Below, in pieces: positions 1 to 8,039 of a stretch of 64,000 bases of DNA. A model generated the notes under the pieces. That model ran no database searches. It was not told the origin of the DNA and saw only the letters and a list, made by a program, of their open reading frames with translations. This DNA is from Collinsella bouchesdurhonensis (GTDB lineage: Bacteria > Actinomycetota > Coriobacteriia > Coriobacteriales > Coriobacteriaceae), in assembly GCF_900155365.1 (NCBI RefSeq), contig NZ_LT699743.1, positions 1-64,000 on the forward strand, given 5' to 3'. Position numbers and translations under genes: made by a program. Each line of letters opens with the position of its first letter. The first letter of the stretch is position 1.

Positions 1-586
1 AGTTATTCTTCCGTACACATTCGCTCATACTTCGAATTGGTATGATTTAGTGCATCTGTCCCGGATGGAGCCGATATGCCATCGCTCCACCCGCGGTATC
101 CGGTTCTCAAGGTACCCGCGCCGGCCCGCCTGTCGGCTGCCGTCGCGCAGGGATTAATAATGCCAGAGGGGAGGCCGACCGGGGACGGGAATATCGGTCT
201 CCACATCTCGCACACAATTGGGGGGCTTTCGCAAAGCTGAAATCCGACCCCGCCGATCTCTCCGAGCGCCCACGCCCTTACAAGAGCATTATCTAGAAAG
301 AGGTTTGTGCAGGGACCGCTCTTCACGATGAATCAAGACCGCTCTGGAACTCCGTCGCATTGGACTTATTTGTTGCCGTAAAGCACCACCCCTCACGCTG
401 CCCCTTCTCTACCTCTCTGTTTAAGGGTTAAGCGTCCTCTCCATGATCCCTGCCTTCGAAGTGCTCATGGCAGGCTCTTGATTTTTTGATTCGTCGCGGC
501 CCTCCCGTCCTCACGCTCCGGCCATTCCCATTTATATATGCATCCGCTTCCCCTCCTTGACTCTTGTCCGCACGAGTCGATACTAT
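1..586. other. left-edge intergenic DNA, nothing recognised
   Basis: No gene could be supported here. All plus-strand frames close quickly. The single longer minus-strand frame (3-326) has no convincing ribosome binding site and an unremarkable, Pro/Cys-rich translation. No tRNA, rRNA or riboswitch signature was recognised. Confidence 0.5.
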
Positions 587-600
587 CGAACAAACGTTCT
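587..600 (+). promoter_or_regulatory. LexA (SOS) box 1
   Basis: CGAACAAACGTTCT fits the Gram-positive/actinobacterial LexA consensus GAAC-N4-GTTC exactly. It lies 30 bp before the chosen start of a Y-family polymerase, which is the expected regulation for that family. Confidence 0.75.
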
Positions 601-601
601 T

Positions 602-615
602 AGAACATATGTTTG
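602..615 (+). promoter_or_regulatory. LexA (SOS) box 2, second tandem site
   Basis: AGAACATATGTTTG is a second GAAC-N4-GTTT site two bases after the first. It overlaps an in-frame ATG at 609 that has no Shine-Dalgarno. This argues that translation starts further down, at GTG 630. Confidence 0.55.
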
Positions 616-629
616 CAACGGGAGGCAGT

Positions 630-1982
630 GTGAATCAAGGATCAACACGGCAAGATGGGAAACGCATCTACCTCTGCATTGACTTGAAAACGTTCTATGC
701 AAGTGTGGAATGCGTCGATCGAGGGCTCGATACCCTTGTAGACAATCTTGTCGTAGCCGACATTACGCGCGGCCGAGGAACCATTTGCCTCGCCATCACA
801 GCGGCCATGAAGCGCTTGGGGATACGCAACCGCTGTCGCATCTTTGAGATCCCCGCAAATGTCCGCTACACGGTAGCGCAGCCCCGCATGCGTCACTATA
901 TGGAGGTTTCCGCCCAAATCTATGGTACATACCTCGAATACGTCTCGCCCGAAGATATCCACGTATACTCCGTCGACGAGTGCTTCATCGATGCCACGCC
1001 TTATCTCTCTTTATATAGCTGCGATGCGCGTACGTTTGCCCTAGAGCTGATGGGCGCTGTGAAGAAACGCTTTGGCATACTTGCAACGGCTGGAATCGGG
1101 ACAAATCTCTTCTTGGCAAAAGTCGCGCTCGACATCACGGCCAAGCACGCAGAAGACGGCATCGGCGTCCTCGATGAGGAGCTCTTTCGACAGCACGTGT
1201 GGAACTATCGGCCCATAACCGATATCTGGGGTATCGGGCCGGGAATAGCGCGCCGTCTCGAACGTCTAGGAGCCTTTGATCTTAAGGGGGTCACCCAACT
1301 ACCCGAAGAGGTCATCTATAAAGAGTTCGGCGTCAATGCGGAATACCTCATCGACCACGCCTGGGGACAAGAGAGCTGTACGATGGCCGATATCCACACG
1401 TACCGTCCATCGGCCTCCTCGCTCAGCAAGGGACAGGTCCTCTGCCGTCCCTACTCCTTTGAGGAAGGGCGTACGATCTTGCGTGAAATGGTCGAATCAC
1501 TTTCCTTTGACCTGTTGGAAAAACGTGCAGTATGCGACCGTATTTCACTCTATATCGGATACGCAACGCCCAAAAGCCAAACAAAAGCACGCAGCCCTAC
1601 GATCTTTGTCGGAGAGCACGGCATGCAAAACATGGCCCGAGAGCCCAACCTTTGCGTCACGGGATCTCGAAAGCTTCCCGAGCAAACGGGCTCGTTCTCC
1701 CTGCTCTTTTCGCACTTCGACACCCTTTATCGGGCAATCGCCGATGAAGAACGCACGATAAAACGACTCAACATCGGCGTGGGCAACCTTATTCCCGAAG
1801 AGCTGCGTACCTGCACGCTCTTCAACGGCTGTGAACATGAAACGGAAGAGCGCAACCTACAAGGCGCAATCTTGGACGTCAAACATCGGTACGGCAAAAA
1901 CGCGCTGATGCGTGGCGCCAGCTACCGAAAGGAAGCAACGGGCCGGGAACGGAACAAACAAGTTGGAGGACATCATGCCTGA
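630..1982 (+). CDS. Y-family DNA polymerase (UmuC/DinB type)
   Basis: Predicted error-prone translesion DNA polymerase of 450 residues. The palm carries the catalytic acidic residues Asp18 (CIDLKTFYASVE) and Asp116-Glu117 (SVDECFID), followed by the helix-hairpin-helix region (WGIGPGIARRL) and a C-terminal little-finger domain. I chose GTG 630 because a GGGAGG site sits just upstream (short spacer) and because family members begin shortly before the YLCID strand. The alternatives TTG 564 and ATG 609 lack a ribosome binding site and lie upstream of or inside the LexA boxes. The stop overlaps the start of the YolD-like gene by 8 bp, the usual UvrX/YolD-type arrangement. Its exact subclass (Pol IV or Pol V-like) is not settled. 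Confidence 0.9.
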   Translation: MNQGSTRQDGKRIYLCIDLKTFYASVECVDRGLDTLVDNLVVADITRGRGTICLAITAAMKRLGIRNRCRIFEIPANVRYTVAQPRMRHYMEVSAQIYGTYLEYVSPEDIHVYSVDECFIDATPYLSLYSCDARTFALELMGAVKKRFGILATAGIGTNLFLAKVALDITAKHAEDGIGVLDEELFRQHVWNYRPITDIWGIGPGIARRLERLGAFDLKGVTQLPEEVIYKEFGVNAEYLIDHAWGQESCTMADIHTYRPSASSLSKGQVLCRPYSFEEGRTILREMVESLSFDLLEKRAVCDRISLYIGYATPKSQTKARSPTIFVGEHGMQNMAREPNLCVTGSRKLPEQTGSFSLLFSHFDTLYRAIADEERTIKRLNIGVGNLIPEELRTCTLFNGCEHETEERNLQGAILDVKHRYGKNALMRGASYRKEATGRERNKQVGGHHA

Positions 1983-2256
1983 TATGGATGCAAGCAAGAA
2001 CATCCCCTCGCCCTGGGGGGAGCTGACATTCGAAGCCGTTCGCGCGCCCCTTAGCGAAAAGCACGAAAACGAATGTGCCGAAGGCGCTTCGACGGCGGCA
2101 CCCTCGCGTTGCGCGAACGGAAAAGCGCGCGCAAAGCGCGCGGCGCAGTTCATGCCCTTTGCCGCCCTCACGGGCTATTTCGACCTCATCCGCGAGCAAG
2201 AATGGAAGGCGCAAGAACGTTTCAAAAAGACCGCCCGCGAGAGTTTTGACGCATGA
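1975..2256 (+). CDS. YolD-like partner protein
   Basis: Small protein of 93 residues that starts inside the last codons of the polymerase gene, behind a TTGGAGGA site, so the two are probably translationally coupled. Its core (RAAQFMPFAALTGYFDLIREQE) resembles the conserved stretch of YolD-like proteins (xxWAPFAAL-G type), which accompany Y-family polymerases in Gram-positive bacteria. The N-terminal 40 residues are low-complexity. The family is thought to act with the polymerase in SOS mutagenesis. The molecular role is not established, and the call rests on motif plus context. Confidence 0.7.
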   Translation: MPDMDASKNIPSPWGELTFEAVRAPLSEKHENECAEGASTAAPSRCANGKARAKRAAQFMPFAALTGYFDLIREQEWKAQERFKKTARESFDA

Positions 2257-2489
2257 CACAGGCGAAAAGAAAGATTGAAGCGCATCAATAATTGAAACAT
2301 CGTGCAGGACTGAATTCTCGGCCGTTCGACGAATAGTCAAGAGAAAAACGCGGTATGATAGCCGTGCATGTCATAAGGCTTGCGCAAGGTCAAACGCGGA
2401 AACCGTCTCTCAAAGCGCGCACACCGCGCACGGGGATCGTTCGCCTCGGGCAGCCCTGCGTGGCCCCAAACACGAAAGAGAGGAGAGGC

Positions 2490-3224
2490 ATGCAGTACTC
2501 ACAGGAAGTGGAAAACATGTGCCCCGTCGCTAAGGGCGCATACCACGGCCCCGCACCCATCCCCGAGGAGGGCAAATGGGTTCAGGCCAAGGAGATTTCC
2601 GACATATCCGGCCTTACGCATGGTGTGGGCTGGTGCGCACCCCAGCAGGGCGCCTGCAAGCTCACGCTCAACGTCAAGGAGGGCATCATCGAGGAGGCAC
2701 TCGTTGAGACCATCGGCTGCTCGGGTATGACCCACTCCGCCGCCATGGCTTCCGAGATCCTTCCGGGCAAGACCATCCTCGAGGCCCTGAACACCGACCT
2801 CGTCTGCGACGCCATCAATGTCGCCATGCGTGAGATCTTCCTGCAGATCGTCTACGGCCGCAGCCAGACCGCGTTCTCCGAGGGCGGCCTGCCCGTGGGC
2901 GCCTCCCTCGACGACCTTGGCAAGGGCCTTCGCTCCCAGGTCGGCACCATGTTCGGCACCAAGGCAAAGGGCGCTCGCTACCTCGAGCTCGCCCAGGGCT
3001 ACGTCACCCGTATGGCTCTCAACGACAAGAACGAGATCATCGCGTTCGAGTTCCTGAACCTCGGCAAGTTCACCGACGCCGTCAAGGCCGGTAAGACCCC
3101 CGAGGAGGCCATCGCTGGCGCCATGGGCCACTATGGTCAGTGGGAGAACGCTGCCAAGTACATCGACCCGCGCACTGACGAGGAAACCCACTCCGTCGCC
3201 AGCGTGTTCCCGGTTCACGAGTAG
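2490..3224 (+). CDS. NifU-like iron-sulfur cluster assembly scaffold protein
   Basis: Protein of 244 residues beginning at ATG 2490 behind AGGAGAGG. It resembles the NifU/IscU N-terminal fold family: Cys residues occur in a GVGWCAPQQGACKL segment and in the motif ETIGCSGMTHSAAMAS, with a helix-rich C-terminal half. It is likely to bind or deliver Fe-S clusters in the cytoplasm. The next gene, 18 bp downstream, encodes a GGGtGRT protein; the two are commonly paired in anaerobes and are probably co-transcribed. Codon use is strongly biased (CTC, GGC, AAG, ATC), pointing to high expression. The actual client protein is unknown. Confidence 0.75.
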   Translation: MQYSQEVENMCPVAKGAYHGPAPIPEEGKWVQAKEISDISGLTHGVGWCAPQQGACKLTLNVKEGIIEEALVETIGCSGMTHSAAMASEILPGKTILEALNTDLVCDAINVAMREIFLQIVYGRSQTAFSEGGLPVGASLDDLGKGLRSQVGTMFGTKAKGARYLELAQGYVTRMALNDKNEIIAFEFLNLGKFTDAVKAGKTPEEAIAGAMGHYGQWENAAKYIDPRTDEETHSVASVFPVHE

Positions 3225-3242
3225 AAAGGGAGGGAAAACACA

Positions 3243-4247
3243 ATGACTGTTACGTTCGAAGGTTACGAGCGCCGCGCTGACAAGATCAACAAGTGCCTCG
3301 CTGACAACGGCATCGCCTCCCTCGAGGAAGCTCTGCAGATCTGCACCGACAAGGGCTTCAACCCGCGTGAGATCGTCAACAACACCCAGTCCATCGCCTT
3401 CCAGAACGCCGAGTGGGCCTACACCCTCGGCTGCGCTCTCGCCGTCAAGCGCGAGGCCAAGACTGCTTCTGAGGCTGCCGCCATCATCGGCGAGGGCATC
3501 CAGGCCTTCACCGTTCCCGGCTCCGTCGCCGAGGACCGCAAGGTCGGTCTGGGCCACGGCAACCTGGGCGCTATGCTGCTCTCCGATGACACCGAGTGCT
3601 TCGCCTTCCTGGCTGGCCACGAGTCCTTCGCTGCCGCTGAGGGCGCCATCGGCCTGGCTCTGAACGCCAACAAGGCTCGCAAGAAGCCGCTGCGCGTTAT
3701 CCTCAACGGCCTGGGCAAGGACGCCGCCCAGATCATCGCCCGCATCAACGGCTTCACCTATGTGAAGACCCAGTTCGACTACTACACGGGCGAGCTCAAG
3801 GTCGTCGAGACCATCCCCTACTCCGACGGTCCCCGCGCCGCCGTTAACTGCTACGGCTCCGACGACGTTCGCGAGGGCGTTGCCATCATGTGGCACGAGA
3901 ACGTCGACATCTCGATCACCGGTAACTCCACCAACCCCACGCGTTTCCAGCACCCTGTCGCTGGCACCTATAAGAAGGAGCGCATCGAGGCTGGCAAGAA
4001 GTACTTCTCCGTCGCTTCTGGTGGCGGCACTGGCCGCACCCTGCACCCGGACAACATGGGCGCCGGCCCTGCCTCTTACGGCATGACCGACACCATGGGC
4101 CGTATGCACTCCGACGCCCAGTTCGCCGGTTCTTCCTCCGTGCCTGCGCACGTCGACATGATGGGTCTCATCGGCATGGGCAACAACCCCATGGTCGGTG
4201 CCACCGTCGCTTGCGCCGTTGCCGTTGAGGAAGCTCTGAACGCTTAG
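3243..4247 (+). CDS. GGGtGRT protein (function unknown)
   Basis: Protein of 334 residues that contains the family-naming signature SGGGTGRTLHPDNMGAG near residues 260-276. The ATG at 3243 follows an AAGGGAGG site 18 bp after the Fe-S scaffold gene, so it is the second gene of a two-gene operon, and a strong terminator follows. The family is conserved in anaerobic bacteria and archaea, but I know of no established reaction. The glycine-rich loop could bind a nucleotide or phosphate; this is inference. Like its partner it has the codon bias of a highly expressed gene. Confidence 0.85.
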   Translation: MTVTFEGYERRADKINKCLADNGIASLEEALQICTDKGFNPREIVNNTQSIAFQNAEWAYTLGCALAVKREAKTASEAAAIIGEGIQAFTVPGSVAEDRKVGLGHGNLGAMLLSDDTECFAFLAGHESFAAAEGAIGLALNANKARKKPLRVILNGLGKDAAQIIARINGFTYVKTQFDYYTGELKVVETIPYSDGPRAAVNCYGSDDVREGVAIMWHENVDISITGNSTNPTRFQHPVAGTYKKERIEAGKKYFSVASGGGTGRTLHPDNMGAGPASYGMTDTMGRMHSDAQFAGSSSVPAHVDMMGLIGMGNNPMVGATVACAVAVEEALNA

Positions 4248-4276
4248 TCCTTCTTCGCAACTGCGAAATTGACTCA

Positions 4277-4316
4277 TAGGGCCGTCGCCTATCAAAGGCG
4301 ACGGCCCTATTGTTTT
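4277..4316 (+). terminator. Rho-independent terminator after GGGtGRT gene
   Basis: A 12-bp perfect GC-rich stem (AGGGCCGTCGCC and its complement, loop of 7) is followed by TATTGTTTT. It closes the scaffold/GGGtGRT operon. Confidence 0.9.
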
Positions 4317-4363
4317 AGAAGCTCAGACGATAAATTGGGGCGAGGGCCCCTTCGGTCCACCAG

Positions 4364-5545
4364 TCAGCAACGGGAAGGAATCGTATCGCGCAGGCTCTTC
4401 AGATTCTCCAAAGCCGCCAACAGCGTCTCATCCTTTTTGGCGAAATGAAAACGAATGAGATGGTTGACAGGCTCACGGAAGAAGCTCGAGCCCGGCACAG
4501 CGCCGACCTTTACAAGACGAGCCAGATCTTCGCAAAACTCAAGGTCACTCGAATAGCCAAATTCGCTGATGTCCATAAGCACATAGTAGGCGCCCTCGGG
4601 CGTGTTATGAACCAAGCCAAGTTCGTCAAGCCCTTTGCAGAACAGATCACGCTTATGCGTATAAAGCGCCAGAACCTCGTCGTAGTAACTTTGGTCGAAT
4701 CTCAAAGCGCACGCTACTGCCTCTTGCAAAGGCGCCGCAGCTCCCACAGTCAAAAAGTCATGTACTTTCTTGATGCGCTCGGTAATCTGCGGCGCGGCGA
4801 TGGTGTATCCCAAACGCCATCCCGTAATCGAGTACGTCTTGGACAGAGAAGAGCAGCTAATGGTGCGCTCGAACATCCCCGGAAGGCTGGCCATATAGGT
4901 ATGCTTACAAGGGGCATAGACGATGTGCTCATAGACTTCGTCTGTAATACAGTACGCATCGTATTTCTTGCATAGGCTCGCGATGAACTCGAGCTCTTCG
5001 CGCGTAAACACTTTTCCGCACGGATTTGAAGGGTTGCAAAGGACAATAGCCTTTGGCCTGTTTTCACAGAAGGCATGCTCTAGCGCCTTGCGATCAAAAT
5101 CGAATTGCGGAGGATTAAGCGGCACATAGACAGGCTTTGCGCCCGAAAGAATCGTATCGGCACCGTAGTTTTCGTAGAAGGGACTAAAGATAACCACTTT
5201 ATCGCCCGGATTGGTCACAGTCATCATCGCAGCCATCATCGCTTCTGTTGAACCGCATGTAACAACGATATTCTCATCGGGATCGACAGGAATGCCCATG
5301 TACCGCGATTGTTTTTCGGCAAGCGCCTGGCGCATAGCCTGGGCACCCCAGGTGATGGAATACTGATGGTAGCGCGGCGAAGGATCCCTTGAGATCTCTT
5401 CGAGACTCTTAAGAAGCTTTGAAGGCGGATCAAAATCGGGAAAACCCTGCGACAGGTTAACTGCATCGTATCGAAGCGAGATACGCGTCATACGACGGAT
5501 AACGGAATCGGTAAAACTGGCAGTACGGTCGGACAGTGGCTGCAT
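4364..5545 (-). CDS. pyridoxal-phosphate aminotransferase, class I/II
   Basis: Fold-type I aminotransferase of 393 residues. Visible landmarks are NLSQGFPDF near residue 30, the NPSNP turn at 171-175, the cofactor Asp202 (TDEVYEH) and the Schiff-base Lys236 in SSLSKTYSITGWR. Start ATG 5545 is preceded by AAGGGGGC. The family transaminates amino acids with 2-oxo acids; the sequence alone does not fix the substrate, although aspartate, aromatic or methionine-type specificity is usual for this subgroup. It stands alone between a convergent operon and tRNA genes. A role in making aromatic keto acids for the nearby p-cresol locus is possible but unproven. Confidence 0.88.
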   Translation of the reverse strand: MQPLSDRTASFTDSVIRRMTRISLRYDAVNLSQGFPDFDPPSKLLKSLEEISRDPSPRYHQYSITWGAQAMRQALAEKQSRYMGIPVDPDENIVVTCGSTEAMMAAMMTVTNPGDKVVIFSPFYENYGADTILSGAKPVYVPLNPPQFDFDRKALEHAFCENRPKAIVLCNPSNPCGKVFTREELEFIASLCKKYDAYCITDEVYEHIVYAPCKHTYMASLPGMFERTISCSSLSKTYSITGWRLGYTIAAPQITERIKKVHDFLTVGAAAPLQEAVACALRFDQSYYDEVLALYTHKRDLFCKGLDELGLVHNTPEGAYYVLMDISEFGYSSDLEFCEDLARLVKVGAVPGSSFFREPVNHLIRFHFAKKDETLLAALENLKSLRDTIPSRC

Positions 5546-5816
5546 TGTTGCCCCCTTGGTAGTACGAACGGGCTGAGTGTACTCCCAAAGGGGATGACAT
5601 TAAACGCTAATGAAGCCTGGAATAATTTGGAAACGTTTTAACGCAACGGCAGTGCCACAATAAAGCTTATGTTTACTGATACCTCGTACATGACGCTGAA
5701 AGGACAAATGCGACGCGTATGCCCCAGTGTGTGGGAGAAGGCGCCACCGGGCGCAAACAAGACGATGAAAACTGATTCAGATCCGCAGGAGAAAACAGCA
5801 CCGTCTCGAATAGCTA
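5546..5816. other. intergenic DNA between aminotransferase and tRNA genes
   Basis: About 270 bp that should contain the aminotransferase promoter on the minus strand. No coding frame or recognised regulatory RNA was found. Confidence 0.4.
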
Positions 5817-5818
5817 AT

Positions 5819-5841
5819 AAAAAAGCCCCACGAATGAGGCC
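5819..5841 (-). terminator. terminator after distal tRNA-Lys
   Basis: On the minus strand GCCTCA-TTCG-TGGGGC forms a 6-bp stem (one G-T pair) followed by six T residues, directly downstream of the tRNA at 5853-5929. Confidence 0.7.
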
Positions 5842-5852
5842 GTAAAATCAGA

Positions 5853-5929
5853 TGGTGGACCGTCAGGGATTCGAACCCTGGACCTTGGGATTAAGAGTCC
5901 CCTGCTCTAGCCAGCTGAGCTAACGGTCC
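5853..5929 (-). tRNA. tRNA-Lys (anticodon CTT), copy 1
   Basis: The 77-nt sequence folds as a full cloverleaf: acceptor GGACCGT/ACGGTCC, discriminator A and an encoded CCA, D-arm GCTC/GAGC, T-arm CAGGG-TTCGAAT-CCCTG. The anticodon loop CTCTTAA gives CTT, which reads AAG. The anticodon stem has a G27-A43 mismatch. The copy at 5967-6043 is identical. Confidence 0.95.
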
Positions 5930-5933
5930 AATA

Positions 5934-5957
5934 AAAAACTCCATCGCTGGAGTTTTG
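5934..5957 (-). terminator. terminator between the two tRNA-Lys genes
   Basis: AAAACTCCA and TGGAGTTTT pair around a four-base loop, giving an intrinsic terminator with T tracts on both strands. Each tRNA-Lys therefore ends in its own terminator. Confidence 0.75.
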
Positions 5958-5966
5958 ATTATGAAA

Positions 5967-6043
5967 TGGTGGACCGTCAGGGATTCGAACCCTGGACCTT
6001 GGGATTAAGAGTCCCCTGCTCTAGCCAGCTGAGCTAACGGTCC
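5967..6043 (-). tRNA. tRNA-Lys (anticodon CTT), copy 2
   Basis: Identical over all 77 nt to the tRNA at 5853-5929, with encoded CCA and anticodon CTT. It shares the G27-A43 mismatch. The two genes are 37 bp apart, consistent with tandem duplication. Confidence 0.95.
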
Positions 6044-6063
6044 AACTACTCTATGAGAGATGA

Positions 6064-6141
6064 TGGGGTGGGTAAAGGGACTCGAACCCTCGACCTACGG
6101 GACCACAACCCGTCGCTCTAGCCAACTGAGCTACACCCACC
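6064..6141 (-). tRNA. tRNA-His (anticodon GTG)
   Basis: Cloverleaf with acceptor GTGGGTG/TACCCAC, discriminator C and encoded CCA, plus a genomically encoded G at position -1 (6141) opposite C73, the identity element of tRNA-His. The anticodon loop TTGTGGT gives GTG. The gene lies 20 bp upstream of the tRNA-Lys pair on the same strand. Confidence 0.95.
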
Positions 6142-6258
6142 ATGTGCCTCTCTCAAAGCGCTTGATTATTATGCACTCCCACGACCAAGCGCGCAAGCCC
6201 CTTTTTTAACTTTTTTAGCCTATTTGCCATTTACCAGCACGTTAAGCTTACAAAGAGG

Positions 6259-6750
6259 CTATTCATGTCCAATTTTCCTCCGACGCAACGCACGCCCCAT
6301 CGCATGGCATACAAGAATGCCAAAAGCCGCGCTGCAACAATCAATCAAAACATCGACTGGAGTCCCGCAACGCCCGGGGACAAAACGCTGAATCGTCTCA
6401 TCGACGCAAGCCACCATAACGGGGACGACGCACACCATCACAAAACGGCGCATCGAAAGCTTCGGACCTGTCGAAAAAGCGCTGTGAACCAATATGCTCA
6501 ATAGCGCATATTCAGAAAAATGAGCCATTTTTCTCACCAAGAGATTGGTGAGCCAAGCTGAAGGCAATCCCACTCCAGATAGCCAAGACCGCGCCATCGA
6601 CACTACAGAAAGGCTCAGATGGGAACTGCCCGTTCCAGGGACAAGCGAGTTTCCCCAAATAAAGAGGGTCATGCAGCCTGCAGCGATAAGCCATCTACGC
6701 GAAAGCGGCGCCAACGCGTCGCCTTCACTCAAGGGAAAGAAGACGATCAC
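6259..6750 (-). CDS. VanZ-family membrane protein
   Basis: Protein of 163 residues with several predicted membrane segments and the VanZ signature: a KMAHFSEYALLSIL block, then DETIQRFVPGRCGTPVDVLID. The GTG start at 6750 lies 5 bp after the stop of the upstream gene, so the two are probably one transcript. VanZ from enterococci gives low-level teicoplanin resistance; most chromosomal family members have no defined substrate. A cell-envelope role is the only safe inference. Confidence 0.85.
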   Translation of the reverse strand: MIVFFPLSEGDALAPLSRRWLIAAGCMTLFIWGNSLVPGTGSSHLSLSVVSMARSWLSGVGLPSAWLTNLLVRKMAHFSEYALLSILVHSAFSTGPKLSMRRFVMVCVVPVMVACVDETIQRFVPGRCGTPVDVLIDCCSAAFGILVCHAMGRALRRRKIGHE

Positions 6751-6755
6751 GTACC

Positions 6756-7727
6756 CTATGCTTCCTGGGCGACAAGTCGTGGCATCGTCATGGTTCCGCC
6801 CTGAATAACGCGAAGATACTCATGGCTGCGCGTACGAACACTCTGCGAGGAAACTTTATCGAACTCCTCTTCAAGAATCTCGTTCACATGCGTATGCAAG
6901 CCCGTTGAGCGTGCGCCCTCCGCAATAGCCCTGCAGCGCTCTTGCGGAACGGGCGCTGTCGTTTCCGCCCCTTGAGCAGTCTGGAACGGCACTGCCTCGC
7001 CAACCGGGATAGCGCGCGTTTCTTCCGCATCCTCGGATAGAATCGCCAAGGCCGCCGCCCACATGTCCTCATGCCCACTGTAATCAACCATGGGCACCTC
7101 AATGGCCTCGGGCTCCTCGAGCTCCTCAGGTACCGGATCAGGACAAATCGAAGCAACGGACGCCGCGACCGCACTAGACCTGGCAGCAGTCTGCTCTTGC
7201 GAACGGGAAGATCCCGTCACGGCAGCATCGGGAATCGTCATAAAAGTGTCGGTGGATTCGCAGGCCGTATTGGAAGCGGTCCCACGCGCGATCTCTTCAA
7301 GGGCAATCTGATACATGTCTTTGGAATGGATGGGGTCGCAACTCACCGAAAGATCCGAATCAAGCAACGAGTCGATCTCTGCCCACGCCTCCTCTTCCGA
7401 AAGCGCATCCACGGCACGGGAGATAACAGGCACTCCCTGCTGGTGCGCAGCGCGGACATTCTCCGAGCGTCGATGCGCGACGGCCTCAACATGCTCGGCA
7501 GCCTGATCAAGCTGCTCCTCATGCGAAGAAATCAAGCGCTTTGTAGCGACAAGCATGCCCATTCCAGCAAGAGAGCCGATCGCAAATGGCATTGCCGCAG
7601 TTCCAACAACCGCATGGACGTCTTTAAACGGAATCGTCGCCGCAAACGCAACCGCGGGAATCGCCAGGCACGCGCCAGCGGACAGTCCGGCCGTAAGAGC
7701 GCGATGTGCGCAAACGTTAGAAGCCAT
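6756..7727 (-). CDS. hypothetical membrane protein with long acidic cytoplasmic domain
   Basis: Unrecognised protein of 323 residues. The first 70 residues hold two hydrophobic segments (about 10-30 and 42-62). They are followed by a charged helix (SSHEEQLDQAAEHVEAVAHR) and a long acidic, Ala/Glu-rich tail with two similar short motifs (EEEAWAEIDSLL and HEDMWAAALAIL). No enzymatic motif is visible. It precedes the VanZ-like gene by 5 bp, which suggests a shared envelope-related task. The ATG at 7727 is the first in frame after a long open upstream gap; I could not identify a family. Confidence 0.6.
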   Translation of the reverse strand: MASNVCAHRALTAGLSAGACLAIPAVAFAATIPFKDVHAVVGTAAMPFAIGSLAGMGMLVATKRLISSHEEQLDQAAEHVEAVAHRRSENVRAAHQQGVPVISRAVDALSEEEAWAEIDSLLDSDLSVSCDPIHSKDMYQIALEEIARGTASNTACESTDTFMTIPDAAVTGSSRSQEQTAARSSAVAASVASICPDPVPEELEEPEAIEVPMVDYSGHEDMWAAALAILSEDAEETRAIPVGEAVPFQTAQGAETTAPVPQERCRAIAEGARSTGLHTHVNEILEEEFDKVSSQSVRTRSHEYLRVIQGGTMTMPRLVAQEA

Positions 7728-7981
7728 GACCAGAATCCCTTCGACTACTCACAATCCAACATCAGCGGCTTTCGCCATCTTTTGGTAGGCAAAAGCCACG
7801 CCTGCGCGCCTGCGGAAAATGATGAAGTTTCATGTAGCTGGGAAACGCTGGGCCCCTAGCAACGGATTATGGTTCGTTTCATCTGCGTTTTCCGTCGCGT
7901 ATTATGGCCATTATGCGCAAAACCCAAGGTAATTGCAAGAATTGTTCAGATAAATGAACGACGACATCCAGGAAAAGCTGC
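7728..7981. other. intergenic DNA between unknown membrane gene and rho terminator
   Basis: Should contain the promoter of the two-gene membrane operon on the minus strand. I see no coding frame with a ribosome site and no recognised RNA element. Confidence 0.4.
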
Positions 7982-8016
7982 AAAAAAGAACCGGGAAGGT
8001 CAATCCTCCCCGGTTC
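7982..8016 (-). terminator. Rho-independent terminator downstream of rho
   Basis: On the minus strand GAACCGGG pairs with CCCGGTTC, with an inner AGG/CCT helix, followed by six T residues. It lies 24 bp after the rho stop codon. Confidence 0.85.
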
Positions 8017-8039
8017 CCAGAAACTCTTACGAAAACGCG

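Noticed and set aside
85-130. T-box-like GGTACC/ACCGCG text near the left edge
   Set aside because: The order and spacing of the bases do not match a T-box antiterminator, and no synthetase or amino-acid gene follows on that strand.
2499-4295. 598-codon minus-strand frame across the scaffold/GGGtGRT operon
   Set aside because: Mirror frame created by strong codon bias in two well-supported genes.
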